The translations under genes were made by a program, and so were the position numbers. From positions 1 to 23,211 of the IMG/VR virus record IMGVR_UViG_3300009515_000028: 23,211 nt of DNA; one strand, 5' to 3'. The stretch is from a virus. Under the pieces are notes generated by a model. It had not been told where the DNA came from and ran no database searches. It was given only the letters and a program-made list of their open reading frames with translations. This document shows positions 21,615 to 23,211 of this stretch, piece after piece. Position 1 is the first letter of the stretch. Every line of letters begins with the position of its first letter.

Positions 21615-21884
21615 TTAGTAAATTGAAAAAATGTCGTCTTCACAATCGAAAAAGCAAAGTTCTTCGGCGATTGTGTGCGAAAAGCTGTCTTCGACGGCTT
21701 GCTTGTATATTTCTTTTGAACATTCGAAACGCTTCACGTTTTCTTTCGCCCAAACAATATAGCCGGGGTCGTTGTATAGAATTTCGCGCGGCGTTTTGTT
21801 CGCGTACTTTCCAAAACCGAAGGGGGTGTCGTCGGCGTTTGCTTCAAGAAAGTTTTCTAAAATGTCGAAGTCTTCTTCACACAT
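21615..21884 (-). CDS. Stand-alone ExoX C-terminal-like domain protein (89 aa)
   Basis: Small acidic protein containing PFGFGKYANKTPREILYNDPGYIVWAKENV-type sequence (21-50, quoted in part: FGFGKYANKTPREIL and DPGYIVWAKEN). This F-x-F-G-K-Y-x-x-K-T...D-P-x-Y-I-x-W pattern defines the domain found at the C-terminus of exodeoxyribonuclease X and in DUF3820-type proteins. The exonuclease domain itself is absent. The remainder is Asp/Glu-rich, ending CEDDIFSIY. AAAAGGTGA precedes the ATG, and the polymerase stop lies 13 bases upstream, so the two are probably co-expressed. It may help bind DNA or a polymerase; its activity is not established. Confidence 0.8.
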   Translation of the reverse strand: MCEEDFDILENFLEANADDTPFGFGKYANKTPREILYNDPGYIVWAKENVKRFECSKEIYKQAVEDSFSHTIAEELCFFDCEDDIFSIY

Positions 21885-21897
21885 AATTTTTCACCTT

Positions 21898-23211
21898 TTA
21901 TTTTCTATACCTTTTAGCTTCGTACCCGTCGCCGTCAAGGGGCAAACCTTCGGCCCATGTTGGCAACTCGCACATAAGTTTTTTGAATTCTTCTAAGGTG
22001 CCGACGCCTTCGTCAACTTCGGCAATGATTTCATCGTGAACGGTCAAAACTATTTCATAGCCCAACGGGTCAACTTTCAACATACTTGCGGCCATAAGGT
22101 CACGCGCAACCGCTTGCGTGATGTTTTCGACAAGTTTGCCGCCGTAAGTGTTCATTAGACCGAAATGCTTGGTTGTTGAATTGGTGCCTAAAAAATGAAT
22201 TTGATCTTTGCCGAATTTTCCTTCGCGCATTGTTGGCTTATAGTAAGAAATTAAACGGCCCGAAGGGAGTCGACAAAACAAGAAACCGTTTGCAACTCTA
22301 AATTTTATCATTCGGCACTTGTAAGTCGTGCCGGGGTTTAAAACGGCGTTTTGTGCGGCGCGGTCGATGTCATACCAAAACTTCACAATTTTCGAATTTG
22401 CTTTGCGCCATGACTGAACAACTTTCAACGCAAAATCGTCGGAAACTTTCACGCCGTAGTTTTTCGCCATTTGTTGAAACGCACCGACGGCGCCTTGATA
22501 GCCAAGTGCTAAAATTGCAACCTTTCCGACCATGCGTTCGTCACCGCGAATTTTTTCACTTGGCTTGCCGTAAATTTTGCCGGCTTGGTTTTCATACACC
22601 AAACCACCTTCGGCGAAAAGTTGAACAAGGTCTTGTTGGCCGGAAAGCCACGCCAAAACGCGCGCTTCAATTGCTGCAAAGTCACAAACCAAAAACCGCT
22701 TGCCTTTTTCGGCTTGTATCATGCTTCGAACGCAAGAAGAAAGAACTTCCATTGGTGCCCCGTAGGTCATGTCAAGCAATTCAGGGTCTTCATACTTGAA
22801 CAACTCGACCGCGCCTTCGGGGTCTTTTAACGTCGGCCGGGTGAGGTTTTGCGGCTGAAATAGATTGCCGCTCCACCTACCCGTTGACGCGCCATGAAAA
22901 CGAAGCAACCCACGCGCGCGACTGTCTTCTTTGTCGACGATGCCGACTAGCGAATCATATTTCGCAATGGAAGTCTTGCTTGTTTGTGTTCGTATCTCGA
23001 CGATCTGCTTTACCTTTTCGGGCAAAGTTTTGTCTTCTAGTACTTCGGCTAAATATTCTTTTTGTGTGTTCTTTAAAATATACCCGTATTTTTTGGCGTA
23101 GGCTATCAATTGAGGCCGACTATTTACGTTCGCAAGTTCGCCGCCGGTTATTTCGTCAACTGAAGCCAACAATTTTTCTTTTTCAATGTCACGGATGACG
23201 CGGGCGTGTTC
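21898..23211 (-). CDS. Family A DNA polymerase, C-terminal part (5' end beyond window)
   Basis: Replicative DNA polymerase of the PolA family. The frame is open to the right edge, where it reads EHARVIRDIEKEK, so the N-terminal portion, including any 3'-5' exonuclease domain, lies outside; 437 codons are visible. Counting from the TTG at 23172: GASTGRWSG (94-102) of the template-binding region, motif A LVCDFAAIEARVLAWLSG (161-178; metal-binding Asp164), motif B ERMVGKVAILALGYQG (212-227; Arg213, Lys217, Tyr225) and motif C LTVHDEIIAE (376-385; His379-Asp380-Glu381). The YQG in place of YG in motif B is usual for a phage subgroup (recalled). All catalytic residues are intact. The gene heads the leftward cassette within this window. 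Confidence 0.95.
   Translation of the reverse strand, partial: EHARVIRDIEKEKLLASVDEITGGELANVNSRPQLIAYAKKYGYILKNTQKEYLAEVLEDKTLPEKVKQIVEIRTQTSKTSIAKYDSLVGIVDKEDSRARGLLRFHGASTGRWSGNLFQPQNLTRPTLKDPEGAVELFKYEDPELLDMTYGAPMEVLSSCVRSMIQAEKGKRFLVCDFAAIEARVLAWLSGQQDLVQLFAEGGLVYENQAGKIYGKPSEKIRGDERMVGKVAILALGYQGAVGAFQQMAKNYGVKVSDDFALKVVQSWRKANSKIVKFWYDIDRAAQNAVLNPGTTYKCRMIKFRVANGFLFCRLPSGRLISYYKPTMREGKFGKDQIHFLGTNSTTKHFGLMNTYGGKLVENITQAVARDLMAASMLKVDPLGYEIVLTVHDEIIAEVDEGVGTLEEFKKLMCELPTWAEGLPLDGDGYEAKRYRK

Overview
The window is a segment of a tailed double-stranded DNA bacteriophage with a short-tailed, P22-like (podovirus-type) virion. The portal, coat protein with its inserted I-domain, gp4-type head completion protein, gp10-type tail hub and P22-tailspike-type head-binding domain are all recognisable by residue-level resemblance to phage P22. 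The host is not stated by the sequence. A P22-type virion points to a Gram-negative, probably pseudomonadotal host, but this is inference. Genes are packed tightly, GAA is used almost exclusively for glutamate, and GTG and TTG starts are common. No tRNA, rRNA, CRISPR array, IS element, integrase or attachment site was seen.

Layout. Bases 1-17491 carry rightward virion genes: portal (left end at or beyond the window edge), scaffold, coat, a strong terminator at about 4359-4388, a repeat-bearing acidic protein, gp4-like adaptor, a trimeric coiled-coil fibre-like protein, an unrecognised 250-residue protein, gp10-like hub, a 99-residue triple-repeat protein, three proteins in the positions of the P22 ejection proteins (the first ending in an S74-type chaperone domain), a short tailspike-like receptor-binding protein, a 108-residue protein, a two-domain beta-rich putative receptor-binding protein with different codon use, a 67-residue protein and a DUF1353 protein. 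Bases 17474-23211 carry leftward early and replication genes, read from the right edge: family A DNA polymerase (N-terminus outside the window), a stand-alone ExoX-C-like domain, DHH/DHHA1 phosphoesterase, N4 gp49/Sf6 gp66-family protein, a CxxC-CxC putative zinc protein, VRR-NUC nuclease, SNF2-type helicase, a SEC-C zinc protein, a minimal kinase-like protein and a small basic protein. The two blocks converge and overlap by 18 bases at 17474-17491. No gene-free stretch exceeds about 110 bases.

How it fits together. The rightward block builds the capsid (scaffold plus coat around the portal), closes the head and tail (gp4-like, gp10-like), supplies the internal proteins ejected with DNA, and provides host-recognition proteins. 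Compared with P22, extra fibre-like genes sit between the gp4-like and gp10-like genes, and no gp26 tail needle of normal form is recognisable. The leftward block is a DNA metabolism cassette (polymerase, helicase, structure-specific nuclease, DHH nuclease). The pairing of a P22-like virion with a convergent PolA/SNF2/VRR-NUC cassette differs from classical lambdoid P22. The parts most worth a second look are the 141-residue kinase-like gene with its SEC-C neighbour, the duplicated receptor-binding gene, the S74 domain on an ejection-type protein, and a perfect 12-bp inverted repeat at 20620-20652. Terminase, lysis and lysogeny genes are not in the window.
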